DNA from: Schistosoma haematobium
Lineage: Eukaryota; Platyhelminthes; Trematoda; Strigeidida; Schistosomatidae
Reading direction: 5' to 3'
DNA length: 64,000 nt
Assembly: GCF_000699445.3 (NCBI RefSeq)
Contig: NC_067196.1
Coordinates: forward strand, 30,152,616-30,216,615
Shown here: positions 34,424-49,400 of the stretch, one piece after another
Layout of the letters: the number at the start of each line of letters is the position of its first letter
Position numbering within the stretch: the first letter of the stretch is position 1
The notes under the pieces: generated by a model
What the model was told of the DNA's origin: nothing
Seen by the model: the letters and a program-made list of their open reading frames with translations, nothing else
Databases searched by the model: none
Made by a program: the position numbers and the translations under genes

Positions 34424-37400
34424 ATGACTAGATCACTGAATATCATGAACGCTGAAAAAGAATCAATTAATACTAGCTACAATACGGATAAATTTGATCT
34501 CAATGAAATTGGTTCACAAGTACGTTTAAAACATAATATATCTGTTTATACAAATATATAGTTTGATTAATATTTTTAATTCAATCCAGTATCCAAGCAC
34601 GGTTTAATGAAGCGCTCTTTTATAAACCTTTCTTATTACAAACAGTTTTTAAAACAGATTTAGGTAGAATTTGACCAAATAAACAAGTCACCTAAGCAAT
34701 AATTCACTTCTCCATACTAGTGTTTTCTACAGTTAAGACATTCTTTAAACTTTTGCCAGTATACGCTTAATGAGAAATACCCCCTAATCATTTTACAAGC
34801 TCCAACTGACCATAGCTGGTTAATTTACTCAGAGTACTTAACATCATCGTTATTCTCTAATATTTTGATCATTTGAATCATTTCAACATATTGAGTTGTA
34901 TAAAACCCTGGTCGGCTATAATGTGTTTATGAGCTAGTGGTGATATTTAAATGTCTTAATTTCTCTTATTACGTAGAGATTGTATATAAACTACCTATTG
35001 TATCTTCCTCATACATAAATACCGTAGAAGTTCATCTTCGCCCTTGTAACATCTTCCAAACTGTTCACTAAGTACCATCAATAATGTAATCAAGTTCACT
35101 ATGATACATCATTGATACATCTGATAATAAATCAGTACAATACACAACGATCATTTAATGTTTGTTATATTTTATTAATTTGTAAACTGTTATCAGTTCA
35201 TGATAAAAGTGACATTCAAAATAGCTACATATTAAAAAGATAGTTTTACATAACACATTTAATGATAAATATTTTTATACTTTGATAATGTTTACAACAT
35301 TAAACATCAGAATTTGTTTGTCAAATTTATTCAAATCACATAAAAAAACCATATTTTATTCACTTAGATGCATTATGACTGAAAACATTAGGAACAATAA
35401 TCTTTGACTGATTAACATTGAACCATTTGGTTCGTATGATTCCATAAACAGTTGATCACAAAATAATTAGGGATGTTAGGTTGTCTTGGTTTGTTTAAAG
35501 AAGTCAAATAATTTTTAAGTAAGATGAATGCTATTTGGTACATTGTACAGAGAGTAGAGAAACATTTAGAAAAGTAAACTTTTTTAAAATTTCATACACA
35601 TAGTTTCCTTTATTATCTTAAAGAAAGCAAGAAAAAAGATTGGCGCAGAATAATATGAATTCATTTTATTTCGTTAGGTTCTCATCAGCTGCTTACAACC
35701 TACAAGATTTAAAATTCAACATTATTACAGGTATTGACATACTTATAAATAAGAGGGTGATTAAGGATGAATAAATGTATCATGGTGTAGCAAAGATTTC
35801 GATAATTAATGACGTCATAAAATTTTGTCTCGAATAAATAAAGTTTGAGAGGGAAAGTTCCGGAACATTGATATAGTGATTGGAACTCATGAAAATAGAT
35901 TAATGGTAATGAAGAAAATATGAATTGAAATCAGTCAGTTATGTGTGATGTAATTTAATCTTCAGAAAGAGTTGGAATAATGACGCAATAAATAAATAGA
36001 AATAAATGAATAAAATTGTGTTGCTAATATAACAGATTATTCCTAATAGAATTTCCCAAAAATTAATTAGGATATTAACAAATTATTGTAGATGTTAAAA
36101 CGAGAAAATAATTCGAAGATTGCTGTGAAAATTAGGTACTAACTGTATGGTTCGTTAACATTATATGTGTATAGATTAAAATGAATTGAAACGTTTAGAA
36201 AAACGTTTTCGATGAGGATTCGAGGATGTGTACTACTGAAGGGTCCTATACAAAAAGGAACAGTTGTTCAGCACTATTGGGTTTTAAGTGAATGTTTAGC
36301 TTTGATTGGTTACTGATCTTAATAACAAAAGGACTGTCAAATATTTCTTTTGCAATACAAACCAAGACTCTATAGATTAGTAGTTATAGCTCCAGCATAT
36401 TTGCAAAGACTAGAACTCATTATTTATTGCGCACCATGAGGACTTTAAATTGTCTACTTTATATTAATTGTCAACTAGAAATATAGAAGTTTCACTAATC
36501 GCTAACGTCTATCTTTAAAAGAAATCATTTAATTTGGATGACAGAAAGAAAATCTGATTTTGAATTAGAAACGGATCAGCGGCTTAAGAGATAAAGTTTG
36601 GAACTTGGTTTAAATTGAGATTATTTGTTTATAATAACTTTCAACTACTTTGTATTTCAATATAATGGTTTCAGTTAATTTCATGAAAAAAATATAATTC
36701 CATTAGCTATTGCATATTATAAATTGACAATGAACTGTTTTTAGTAACATTTTGATATTATGATCATTATCCCCTAGAACACGGATGGGACCTCTTTTAC
36801 GTCTTCATCATCCATCAAGCTACAAGTTACAGCAGAAAAGTCTATGTTTCAGTCTGCTATTGGTGGAATCATATCATGTATTGGAGGTGCTGTAGGTACG
36901 GGAAATATCTGGCGCTTTCCACGTATTTTAGCAACTAATAGCACTTCCGGTGGTAAGTGTACCTTCTAATAAATACCACAAAATGTCACTAATAATCTAT
37001 GATATTGGTGGCCATGGACATCTCTTAACTGTAGAAGTGTCGAAATTCTGGATAGGAGAGAATTCAAAGACGATGGAGAATTTCTAGGATTGTCATCTTA
37101 ATCAATTAGTATTTAACATTTACATCGACATAAATCCGCTATATGAACCCATAAGGAAGGGATCAACCAATCACAAGATCATAGGTCAGCCGACAAATAA
37201 AGTCAACATGAATGTGAGAATCAAGACAAACAACAAAATCTACGAAACTGGCTAACCAAAAACATAGTCGTCAGAATGAACTGGCATGAAACTTGTGGAA
37301 TAACTGAAAGACTCACTTCTTAATCGAGTAGATACTGAAGATGTTATCCATAATAACAATAAAAGCTCTTCAACCAAAACTTATAGATCAGAGAACATGG

Positions 37401-40400
37401 CACCACTAAAATATTGCATCATTATACATTTCTCAACTTTTGCACAGTAAATCCGGCATAATGGATCAGACATGAAGTATATACATGTATTTTGTTACCC
37501 TACTTAATATTATGTACATTAAAACTCAACTAATGTATATTGATATTATATTAAATAGATATGATATTACTGAAATATTTTGATGCCAGTAACATTTGTT
37601 CTTATGGTGTGTATGGGCTTAGATAAACAAAATTAGAAGCGACTTCATATATATTTGACTCGAAGTAGAATAAAACTTACGAAATATTTAAAATAGATTT
37701 AATATATACCTTATAAATATTTAAAGTAATTAGTGTTAAACTCTCCATCCTGAAGACAATAAAAATGTTAGTCACTTGATCTGATTCCAAAATAGGTTAA
37801 GCTGACATGTACTGCTTGATAGATGTTTCCTTATGAGTAGACTTCTTGGACATTTAAAATACCTTTTATATTTTATTGGTCCAAGATCATGTCTATGGGT
37901 AATATTTTACTTATCACTCCTTATTTTTTTCATAGTTAATATATTAATTTATTCTATGATATAATCATTTATTTACATGTTTATAATGAATAAGCCTTGA
38001 AAATTGACTCCATCTTTTCAATAACTTATGACATTCAAACAGATTACCGAAAAAGGTTGAGTTCAATTTTCTTCAAACGTATGATTGAAACAGGTCAAAA
38101 GATTGATCTTAACTCGGCTTTTGTGGTGTTGTACAAAAGTGCAAGTGGGCGCATACTAAGGTTTATAGAAGCCTTAGCCATACGAAAATTCAAACACTCT
38201 TTGTGAACTCAAAAATGCATTGTTCTCACCTTAAACCTACCCTGGTAATATTAGCTTATTATCCAGAGTGATTAGGTTTTAATTTGTTTTCACATTATTT
38301 CCTTATTATCTTTGTCTCCTCTTACCCTCCATTTCTAGTCTAGTTGACCTTTTATTTTTATATATAAATGTTCTTAACAAGTGTATTATGTGTGATCGGA
38401 TTGTTCGAAATGTATTGCGCTAATATATCATATATGGACATATGCCAATAATAGACTAATCAATCGCAGTCCCAAACATCAATGAAAATATTCAATACCA
38501 AGTGGATTTAAAATATCACATAGTTCTGATAATCTTCATCTTCTTATTACACTATCGAAACTTATCGGAGGGGTTAATTGCCTTAAATGATTATTCTACT
38601 GTAACGATTTATTACATAATTTATGGTACTTTACCTGTTAGATAACTTCATATCGAATTTAGAATACTAATTCTATATCCTTTAATTTATCATTAGAAAC
38701 AAGTCATTTATTTCAAGCATAAAGGAAGACTTGTATGTGTACTATACAATGAGAAAGTATATTCACAATAATATTCTTCATTCATTACCTTTGAAGTCTT
38801 TTCTATGATTTAAATTATCTTGTCTTATATTTGTAGGTGCATTAACATTTTATATTATATGGATTATAATACTATTTTTTTGGTCTATCCCGATTCTTAT
38901 TGTGGAATATTCACTTGGAAGATTTACTAGAAATTCTGTTCCATTGGCATTTTGTAAATTTTTTGGACAAAAATTCTTCTGGCTAGGTGCATGGTTGGTG
39001 ACAGTAATTTTCTTTTTGAGGTAAGTTTTTTTTCATATTTCCTCTTTCATAAAATAAATTATTTAAACAGATCTAAATAGCTTAAAATGACTATGTGTAT
39101 ACTAATAATAAAATAATGATTTATTTGTAAAGTCCAAATGAATAGAAACTTAAATTTCTGACGATTCATGAGTTAATGTAAGCCACTTCTTCAGAGTACG
39201 AAAAATGTAACTGAATCAAATTAACTTTATATAGTATAATGGAGAAAGGTGAGACATTTAAATCGATCAAAATAGATCTACTGGCGATGTCATGTCACTT
39301 TAGGTCAGGATGACTTTGTGTGTATGCTAATGAGGGTAAAAAATGAGGAGGTAGTAGTATGAAGTAGTACAACGAAAATTTAGGTGTGCACGTGAGTCAA
39401 TTGTGTGGGAAATGAACAAAATTAGCTATTGCTGTTGTGATAACCGATTCAAGTTGCATGAAATTTCAGGCACTGTTTCCTATTCAGGGAAGTGGGATCT
39501 ACTATTACTCAAAACACCTACGCTACTTGCCATTTATATAGTTGGAAGAACCTTTCAGAATGATTTTGATATTTTTAATGTTGACTTGATAGTTATTAAA
39601 TACGGTCTGCACTGCTACTGCCGAAGTAATTTGTAAAGTTACCTGTTCCACGGGATTTCTAAGCGGTCTTTTAGTGTAGATCAGGTGTTCCTTAGTACGA
39701 GTTAAGATTTCACGAGAACACTCAACAATATGGAATCGACAATGGTCGACACAACCTAACATGTGAACGAAGGTATATGTAGATATGAAATGTATCTTTC
39801 TTTAACTCGAACCAGAGGATTTCGAAGAGTGCTTGTTGTTTTACGGAACACTTTAATTTGCATGTTTTCAAAATACGTTGGAATTCTTCTGTAATACCAT
39901 TTAGTTAGCTTAAACTACAAAGCCAATTCAAGATATTTCATTTGAATAATTATTTAAGGTCTCATTTCTTCTGAAAGTTCACTTGTCTCTGATTGACTTC
40001 ATTTTTAACCATTAAATGATTTTTTTGAACCAGTCTCACGATATGATTCTGTAGTTGTATATTTGTGGTCCCCTTTCTGTGTACGCTTCAGATCGTGACA
40101 ACTTTTGCATTGTGTTTGTCAGCTTTGATAATGATAATCGTTCTATCCTTTTATAAGGCGCAAAGAGCTCCGAATTCTTCTTTAGAAACATTTGGAGGAA
40201 GACATTGTTGTTTTGCCAAACTATAAAGTATTTTTTGTGACTCTTTGTTCGAAATATTCTCGAGTATTGGTTCTAGGGTCAAAGCGATTTCTAGAGTACT
40301 GACAGATCCGCTATATAGATTAAATGAATCCGTGTATACTACGAGTTCTGTTTGAACGATTACGAACCATCCATATTTTACTAATTTATAATTGGCTTCT

Positions 40401-43400
40401 TAGTGATATTGCTCAAATAAACCGTTGAGTCTATGATGTATTTTAGGATAGATTTTTCTAAATTACATTAGATTTATTCATTAATTCTGTATCCAATACT
40501 ATAACACAATATCAAGTAGCCTAGCTTCTTTATAAAAACTAGGTTACTATTGATGAATAAACCAGAAAAAGTCCATTTTCTTCGTATCCTCAGGCTCCTG
40601 AATGCACACAAAAAATTTTTCGCTACTAACCTTCGAAGGTGTTCAGTCAAGATACACATAAAAGATGACATACAAAAAGATGTGTAATTACCTCTTGAAT
40701 TGCTTTTATTACAGTATTATTAGTTTGAAAGTTATCGTTATTGCAAAATAAGTATAACCAGAAATCTCTAGAAACCTATTTATTTTATAACAGACAGATC
40801 GTATAATCACATACAACTTGCTTTTCTTCAAATTTGTATGATATGAATGAAGTTGGTAAAATAAACAAATGAAGCTCTCCATCTTCACATTAAGATATTT
40901 ATAGTGTATTGCTGCGAAGAACGTGAATTATTGTATGCAAGACACATTCAGGTAAACTCTATTCTAGGATAGTTATCAGTAGCCATTAATTATATAATGA
41001 AAATAGAGTTTCAACTCTCATGATACATACCAAGTAAGACTTGGCTAACGTTATTTTCACTTTCATAATCAACGTTTCTCAGTATCACCATAAAAAGTTA
41101 ACCAACAACAGTCATAAACAACCAAATCTTTATTATACATTAAAAAATGAAATAAAATAAAGTTTGATTCATTCACTTATCATACCAAGCAGTTTACTTT
41201 ATAATTAGGATCGAACTTAATAAATTCACTGTATTTTCATTTACTACATATACATGCATATTGTTCTAAATTAGTTCATTATAAATCCGATTGCTAAGCT
41301 GTTTGAATCTTAACAAATGAAATGTATTACGTATAGATGTATTTAAAACGCATTCACTGAAACTATGCGCGATGTGATATATTTTGAAAAGTATACTTCT
41401 ATAGTTTAAATGAATTAAATGTCAAACTTACAATTAAACCAACTTACTATTAAATAGACTTTTAGCAAGAAATAATTCTGCATAATAAAAGTGGTACATT
41501 CTGTAAGATTCATTCACAGAAACAAATTGAGTCATTTGAATGAGATTACTTTTAGTATATCATTACCAACTAATAGATTAACTTTTATAATATCTAAGTA
41601 TATAGTTTGGTATATCAGATCGATGAATAATGACACTAAACTAAAGGAAAGGTGCTATGAACTACGTATAAAGTGTAAAAATAAGATAGATGTAATGAAA
41701 TTTATGTTATGAAACGATGTTTTGTAATAACAAGAATCTGAAGTCGATAATTAGTGTACACTTGATATAAAGGTTGTATATATATATATATTCACAGTTA
41801 TTTTGGCTTAATATGTAGAAATTAGTCAAATTCTTGACCTACACTACCAAACAAACTATTCCGCTAACTATATAGAACATCAGTCAATAAAATAAATAGA
41901 TAAATACATTTTTTTGAGAGTTAATATGTGTATATTTTACTAAATTACTCCATTCTAAATGAATACATTTGTATCATGATAAAATTAAACAGCTGATTTA
42001 AACTTAGCCACTTCTAGTAGGTACTTTTACAAAACATACATAGGGGAGGCAACCACGTTTTAAGTGATCAATGCAAAGTAGAATATAATCGAAGCAAACG
42101 TTTCCACTTAAATTTTTCTTAGTTTGTGTAATCATAAATTAGAGAGATCCATTTGATAGGACATATTGAAGTTTTCGATAATGGTCCAACATTAATCGGT
42201 TCATGATCTTAATCAAAAACATAATAATCTCCATAACTCCATACTGATAATTACCACGTGGTCACTAGTGATTAGCTTCGTGAGAGAATTCTTGGAGTTC
42301 TAGTGAGAAGTCGTGACCAGTGGAGCTAATCCATGTCAGGTAGAGACAGGTATCTACCTCAGTACAATAGAAGATGGTCGCGCAATTCCGTGGATTGGTT
42401 GAAGTTAGACATTGACACCGTTTGATGCCGACTCATTAGTCTAGATGTTAAGCGTTCGCACGCAGAACCGGAGGCTCTAGGTTTGAATCCCGCTAGGGGG
42501 ATCGTGGGTGCGCACTGCTGAGGAGTACCATACCATGACGAAACGGCCGTCCGGTGCTATCAGGTTTCTGATGGTGGTCTAACATCAATCGGTTCATGAT
42601 CTTAATCAAAAAGATAATATTCTCAACAACCCTATACTGATAATTTATATTTAAATAAATTAGTAACTTTGTTAATCGTTTCTTCGAAACTTAATCCTGT
42701 CTTTTAAATAGCATCAGTTGATGATCAATTGATAGCTATGAAGCAGCTGTAAATAATTTTATTCTATTTTGTGACTTCTCATAACAACATATATCTGTTC
42801 ACCGTAACAAATCGAGAACACTTCTTGATGGCAACTGTTTTCGAGCTATACAAAACAATTTGCATGGACTAATTTAGATTTTGATACATTTTGAAATTTT
42901 AATTTTCTACAAACTTTGATTTATACAGAAAATATCATATTGTTAAGCTTAGTCTTTTATTTGTAATTTCTTTTTAATCAGCTGTTATTATCCTGTTGTA
43001 CTTGGATGGTGTATCTATTATTTCTATATATCTTGTGTGTATTCTTTACCGAAAACAGAAGAAGAAGGTTTATCAATTTTCAATAATTTTGCAGAAGTAT
43101 GTCAATGTTTTAATACTTTAAGTGAAATGAATTTTTGTGTCTTAGTTTGATAAATATTTGAAGATGTATAATATAAATTTACTGTTGATATACTTAATTA
43201 GCCGATTGCAGAAATAAAAACATATCTCTTTGTCCAAACTGTGAATTGTACAGTTCTACTTATTTTATATGTAGTTAAATCAAAAATTCACGTTAAATGA
43301 CGTTAAGTAATTGCTGACTGTCTATTAAAACAAGTCCCTCTGGCCATAATAATTGTCCACGATGGGTATAGTCAAACTTGACAACCGATTATTGATATAA

Positions 43401-46400
43401 TCATGGTATAAGATGAGATCAACTAATCAAATAATTAACCGTGTCCAATGTGTAACGATTTTTAACATGTACAGTGAATATTTCGGCTTTAGCAAGCTAA
43501 GTTATTTCACGATGAATATTTCCTCCACTTTTCTCTTTATACAAACTTTAAGTTACTTCGACCAAGGAGTGGTGTGTAGTTGTAGACAGCAGTAACTTTC
43601 TTTGTTAAAACGAAATGTTCGGAACAAAGGATGCTGGATATCAATTCAGTGGTCTGAACAATAAGGACTCACTAAGAGGCTTGAAGGTCCTGAGTTAGAA
43701 TCTTATTCCAATCTTGAATGAAAACTCCTGCATATACCCATACCATAATTAAGAAACTGTTCAGTGTTTCTTGGTTTTCGATGATTATTTCTTCGAATTC
43801 GGTCAGCAATGTAGAACTAGGGACATAAAAGTCCACAGAAATGTTCAAATTTTTAAGTTTTATTCTAATAAAAAGCTCCTATAGCAATTATTTGTCCAGC
43901 TTGCTGAAATATTCATGTCTTGGTTGTTTTAGCAAGAAAAAATATGGGTTTCATAGACTAAACTCTTTTCTAGTTCACTACTCACTGATAAAATCTTTAT
44001 GCATCAAAGTTCACTTTATTTTTTTATACAGCATTCCTATTGGCCAGTACTTACTCAGTTTCTGGCAGTCGCCTTAAGTGGTATTTGTTTAGCCGGTGGA
44101 GTTAAATGGATTGAAAAAGCCAATATTATTCTTGTCCCACTATTGCTATTCATAATTGTGTTCATGTTCGGTTGGGCAATAACTAGACAATATGCAGAAA
44201 TCGGTATTACATTTTTATTCACTCCATCTTGGAGTAAGTCAAATAACTTTTGCAGCTGATTATTTCTACTCTATTTTAATTCAGTTTTAATTTCTCTTCA
44301 GGAGAATAACGTATAGATTATCATGCCTACGTCATTTCTACAAGTATATTATAATTCACATTGAAAATCATTCTAAAATAATACGAATGCAGTTAAAAGG
44401 ATTCACATTTTCAATAACAGGTTCACTAAAATATCACTTGGGAAATTAAAATTGAGTTTTACTGCACAGGAGAACTAGAGATAAGGTTCTTGATCATTTA
44501 TGGTTTTCCTATCACTGACCTGTAATTTATTTGATACATTGATTTCGGACATTAAATAACGTCACTATATATAAATTTCTTTATTGAGAGGCAAAATAAC
44601 TAAAAGTAAAAAACGTCCTAGTGTTTCCTGCGGTTATCTGGACATCACGAAAGAAATTAAAGACAGTTTTATTCCGAAAGCTTATTTATTAACAACTTTA
44701 CAGATACTTGGCATCAAGTGTTCATTATATTATTTAATCAAATTCGGACAAAAGAGCATATAATATACATTTTTACTTTTGAATTTAAGCTAAGTACAAC
44801 ACAAATTTGATGTCTAATTTCTTGTTTTCAGGCACTTTTACATATCCCAATCTTTGGATTGCAGCTGCTGGTCAAAATGCTTTTGATACAAGTTCTGGTA
44901 TGGGTATAATGACAACCTATTCTACATTTATGTCAAGAGATTCTAGAATAGTAGCTTACAGTTTTCTTATCCCAATAATAAATAATCTTGTAAGGTGAGT
45001 AAAGAAGAGGTTTTGATTTTCATATGCATTTTATTCGAAAGCAAGTTTTCAAGAAAAATTCTTGTAATTAAAATAATTTTAAATAAAGCCAGAACAATCA
45101 CTGATGCAGAATAATATGAATTCATTGTATTTCGTGGTTTCTCATTCGCTGCTAACAACCATATGTGTATTAGAATCCTACATTGAGGTAAGAAATAGTA
45201 TGATACAACTGACATAAGTGAATGTAAAGAATTGGAATGGCAAGGGTTATCAATAATAAATATATATATAGTGTGCAAGAACAGGTCGGAAATTATTTGG
45301 TGTTAGAATCAAGGAAACATAAGGGATGGGTGATGTAATAGTTGAGGGGAGTTCAGAGGCAAATAAGATAAACTGTGTGATAACTTTAGAGGTAATGAAG
45401 GATTCACGAAAATAAAAACTGATAAAATGAGTTACATGATAATTGAATAAAATTTGAAGAGTTCACATAATTTAAGAGAATCAAGTGAGTGAAAATCTAT
45501 GTGTGATGGGGTGGTTTAAGAATTCGGTAACGGAAGAGAAATATAACACAAACTAAGCATTAAAAAAATAAAACTGATGACTAAAAAAATTGAATCATCA
45601 GGGTAGTTATAGGTATATTACTGTCTCTTTTTGAGTACAAAGTTCAGGTTTATGTTTTTTTATCGCGATCACTTCAGCAAACCGAGAAGAAGCAGTATTT
45701 TTTTGTCTGCTAATAATTTTAAAAGCATGAGGAATGTCAATGATATGCCTGGTGTCAAGTAAATCCCAGGTTATTGCACTGTTGAGAGCTCTCGTCCCTC
45801 TCAATCTCAATTTCTTTGGAACATGCTCAGAAATGTGAACATGTACTCTTCTATCGGTTCTCCCAATGCATGTGCTTTGGGATGTACATATAAATTGGTA
45901 AACGCAGTTGAAGCTACTGAGAAAAGAGGACCTATCGATTTTAGTTTGTTTGAGCAAGCAGTTCGTTTCCCATAGCAGTAGTCTGTCATCAGAGAATTGA
46001 TAGATCGTTGAAAATTAACTTTTTATCTCTTCAAGATTTTAACCTACAAAATATTCTATAATTTACTGTTTACTTGAGTGATTCAATTATAATTTCTTGT
46101 CAAATAAGTAGGTTTATGTTTAAGATGTGATATTACAGCATTGTTATGTAGAAACATGATCATTTAAATTGGATAGTTCTTTAGTACAGAAGAACGACAA
46201 CCAATAGTACATAATTGTGGTTCTCAATCGCATTTTTTTCACCGGAAGTATTTCAGGTCTCCTTGGAAACACATGTTACTTAATTTATACGAAAATGATT
46301 TTTAACTGATTCACTTGATTAGATGATAGAAATTCACAAAATTCATAAGCTGGAATTATACTGGCTTTTCATTTTTTTATATTGTTTAATAGTTCCCAAG

Positions 46401-49400
46401 GGCAACATTCATGCAATGTACAGAAATTAATCATTTATTTAAGTAAAAATCAAGATTAAATTCACCTTTTCTTGTGTAAATTCTTTAGAATGGTTTACCT
46501 CGAGTAATTTCATTATGATCGTATTGAAATTGATAAAGATATGCAACTGGTATAACGAAGTTCGTGACGTACTTCTAATTCACATTATAATGAGGTACAA
46601 CCTTAGATAATTGAGGTTCACTTGAGACCTAACTAGCAGCCAAGTGTCTTAATGTAGTCAACAGACGTCATACTATATGAGGATCTATTTTCAAGATATT
46701 CAAATCAATATGTCTTTCTTCAGCCTTTTTTTCTATCTATACCTTAAAATCATCGTCACAAATATGTTATTGAGTGAAATACTTTTATTGAAAATTGAGC
46801 ATACTGCAATCAATATTTTTTGTGACAAATAAACTTTTTGTTGTAATTTTAATTTCAAATATCTTCAGAGTGAAGAGAGTTATGGGATCATGTTGGAATA
46901 ACAGTTAACACAAAGATAATGTTCAAAGAATTATGGGATTTCTAGAGTTAAAAAATAGCTAATAACAATTTTACCTGTAAGAAATCTCGTTCAACATTGT
47001 ATCCGTTATTCATGTTAATGATTTCTCTATTTAATCTAACCTCCATTTGTGTGTACACTTTCATTATAGCTTATATGCATCTATAATGATATTTTCAACT
47101 GTGTTTTCGACAATCATACAAACAAGTCCTACAGTTACTCGCTCAGCAATTGTAAAACTTATAAAGACTTCTGGGCCTGGAAGTACAGGACTTACTTTTA
47201 CTTGGTAAGTACTCTTATACAGGCGAAAAAGTGATTCCATTCGAATCTGTTTTACTGGTTGATGTTCAGTTGACGCCTATTTGTAGTTATTGTGATATTC
47301 GGCGTGAAAAGTACAGACACGTATTGTTACTTAGTGCAAAACTCAAATGTATAATAAGGTTGTCGTAATTAGCAAAATGTTTTAGTGACGATTAATATGG
47401 CTTAAATTGAAATAATATTCTAACTACTTAAATATTCGAGTCAGGATCAGACTAAAAAAGTTTCAAAGATGGACTTTGAAACAAAGATTTAGATTTCTAT
47501 AGATGCATTGTCAGCTATCAGACTTGAAAGTCATGGGCTTAATCTTGCTCAGAATGAAGAACAAATACTGTTAAAGAGTTTTAAATCAGGATGAAACCTT
47601 GTCTAGTGCTCACTCCGGCTCTCGGTGCTTCTTTAGATGTTGTCGGCTTGTTAAAAATAATAATATCCTTATGAAATATCTGCTCTCTCTAACGTCATAT
47701 CTCTTTAGAAATCCTGTATATTTTACAAATAAATAAAAGTTCATCTCAAAAATAAAATAAAGATTTTGTAAGAGAATAATCTACGAGAGAATGAATCAGT
47801 GAAGTCAATATTTAAATTTTATCATTCTGACCTTCATTCACTAAAAGTTATGCTTACTTGATCTTTCATTTTACTTTCGTGCTAGGATACCTGTCTTATT
47901 TTCTAAATTCGGTTTATTTGGTCGAATTCTATGCGCATTGTTTTTCCTATGCCTTGTATGTGCTGGAATAAGTTCATTACTGTCAATTACTCAGATAGGT
48001 GTACTTGCAATGAAAGAATTGAATGGTTAGTTAATGATTAAATGTAACTTAATATTATCTAAATAATTCTACTGTGTCATTGACAATAGTTATATCTTCC
48101 ACATGCATTATTCTGAATTGTAATATGAATATTTCCTAAGTATTCTAATATAATATTTACTTTTTGGTTTTATGATTGAGGATATTTTTGCTTACTTATG
48201 ATGAGTGATACTATAATACTGCAACAAGTGTTCAGAAATTGATCAAAAGTTTGAAAGCTGTAATGAAAACACAGCTGTTTTAATAAACTTACGACAAAAT
48301 TTTATTGCGTATTCTCTCCACAGGTTAATAACAGTATAAGTACTAGCATAAACTATTAGTTTTAAAAAGATATTTCTTGTGGAATACCTTGCTCAATATC
48401 ACTGGACAATTTTGTTTATGAATGCATAGATAACTAGAAGTGTTACTGATTCAGAAAATAAGTAAAGATAATGATTCCTAGGTACTGAGTTTCAAGTCAG
48501 ATCTCGCAACTCTAACAACTGGTTTTATCCCATCTTATACAAAACTGACTGTTAAAGTCACACAGGGTAATACTTTTACTCCTTCATAATGCCGAATAAG
48601 ACATTGTTTATAAAAGCAATCGAACTTGAGTTAAATTTCTAAGAACCAATTTTTATTCAGGGATGTAAACATGAATTAGTCCATTGTCTTTTGTCATGAA
48701 CGTGACCAATTTAACTACACATGATCACTAAATGTAGAACTTTTTCGTTGTTTGCTACGATATTTTAGTTTATGCATTTATGTGTGCATAAATCTGCATC
48801 TCATTTTTATAGCGGATACATAGAAGTATCAAATGAGCTTCGATTCACATTGTGAAAGTGTTATTAAATTTTAATTTTTAAACTGTTAGAATTGGAAATT
48901 CATCGGTAAGATATAAATGTAACGCGTGCCAATATCCGAACTGAATGTGACATCATGCTAATAATTTATAAATGAATAGACAGACTTGCACATTTTATGA
49001 ATCATATAAGACGTGCAAATTCTGGAAGGCGGTTACTAGAATAAATATCTGTATTATCTAAAATGATCAAAATATGCATAAAACATTAGATTTTAGCTTA
49101 TTAGTTATGCTTGTCACTAAAGGAAATACTACGGATTACATAATTTACCTTGAGTTATCAAAAAGTATAGTTTTATATGATTATAAAATGAATAGCTTGA
49201 TTGTCATTGTAAATAGCAGAAGGAGTTTTCTTATGCTTTCCTCACAATATTTTTAATGTAATTCATGCTAATAAAACTATCTTGTCATTTTACAAAACGT
49301 TTGTCTGAACAGTGAAGCAAATACCATTCCTAGCTAGGAATCGACCGCCAAAATCCTTTGATTTGACCACAAGTAAAGAAAGTCATCATTGTAAATAATA

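Noticed and set aside
39180..39240. Possible extra hammerhead (CTGAAGAAGTGGC on the - strand)
   Set aside because: No GAAA with a paired stem II at the right distance.
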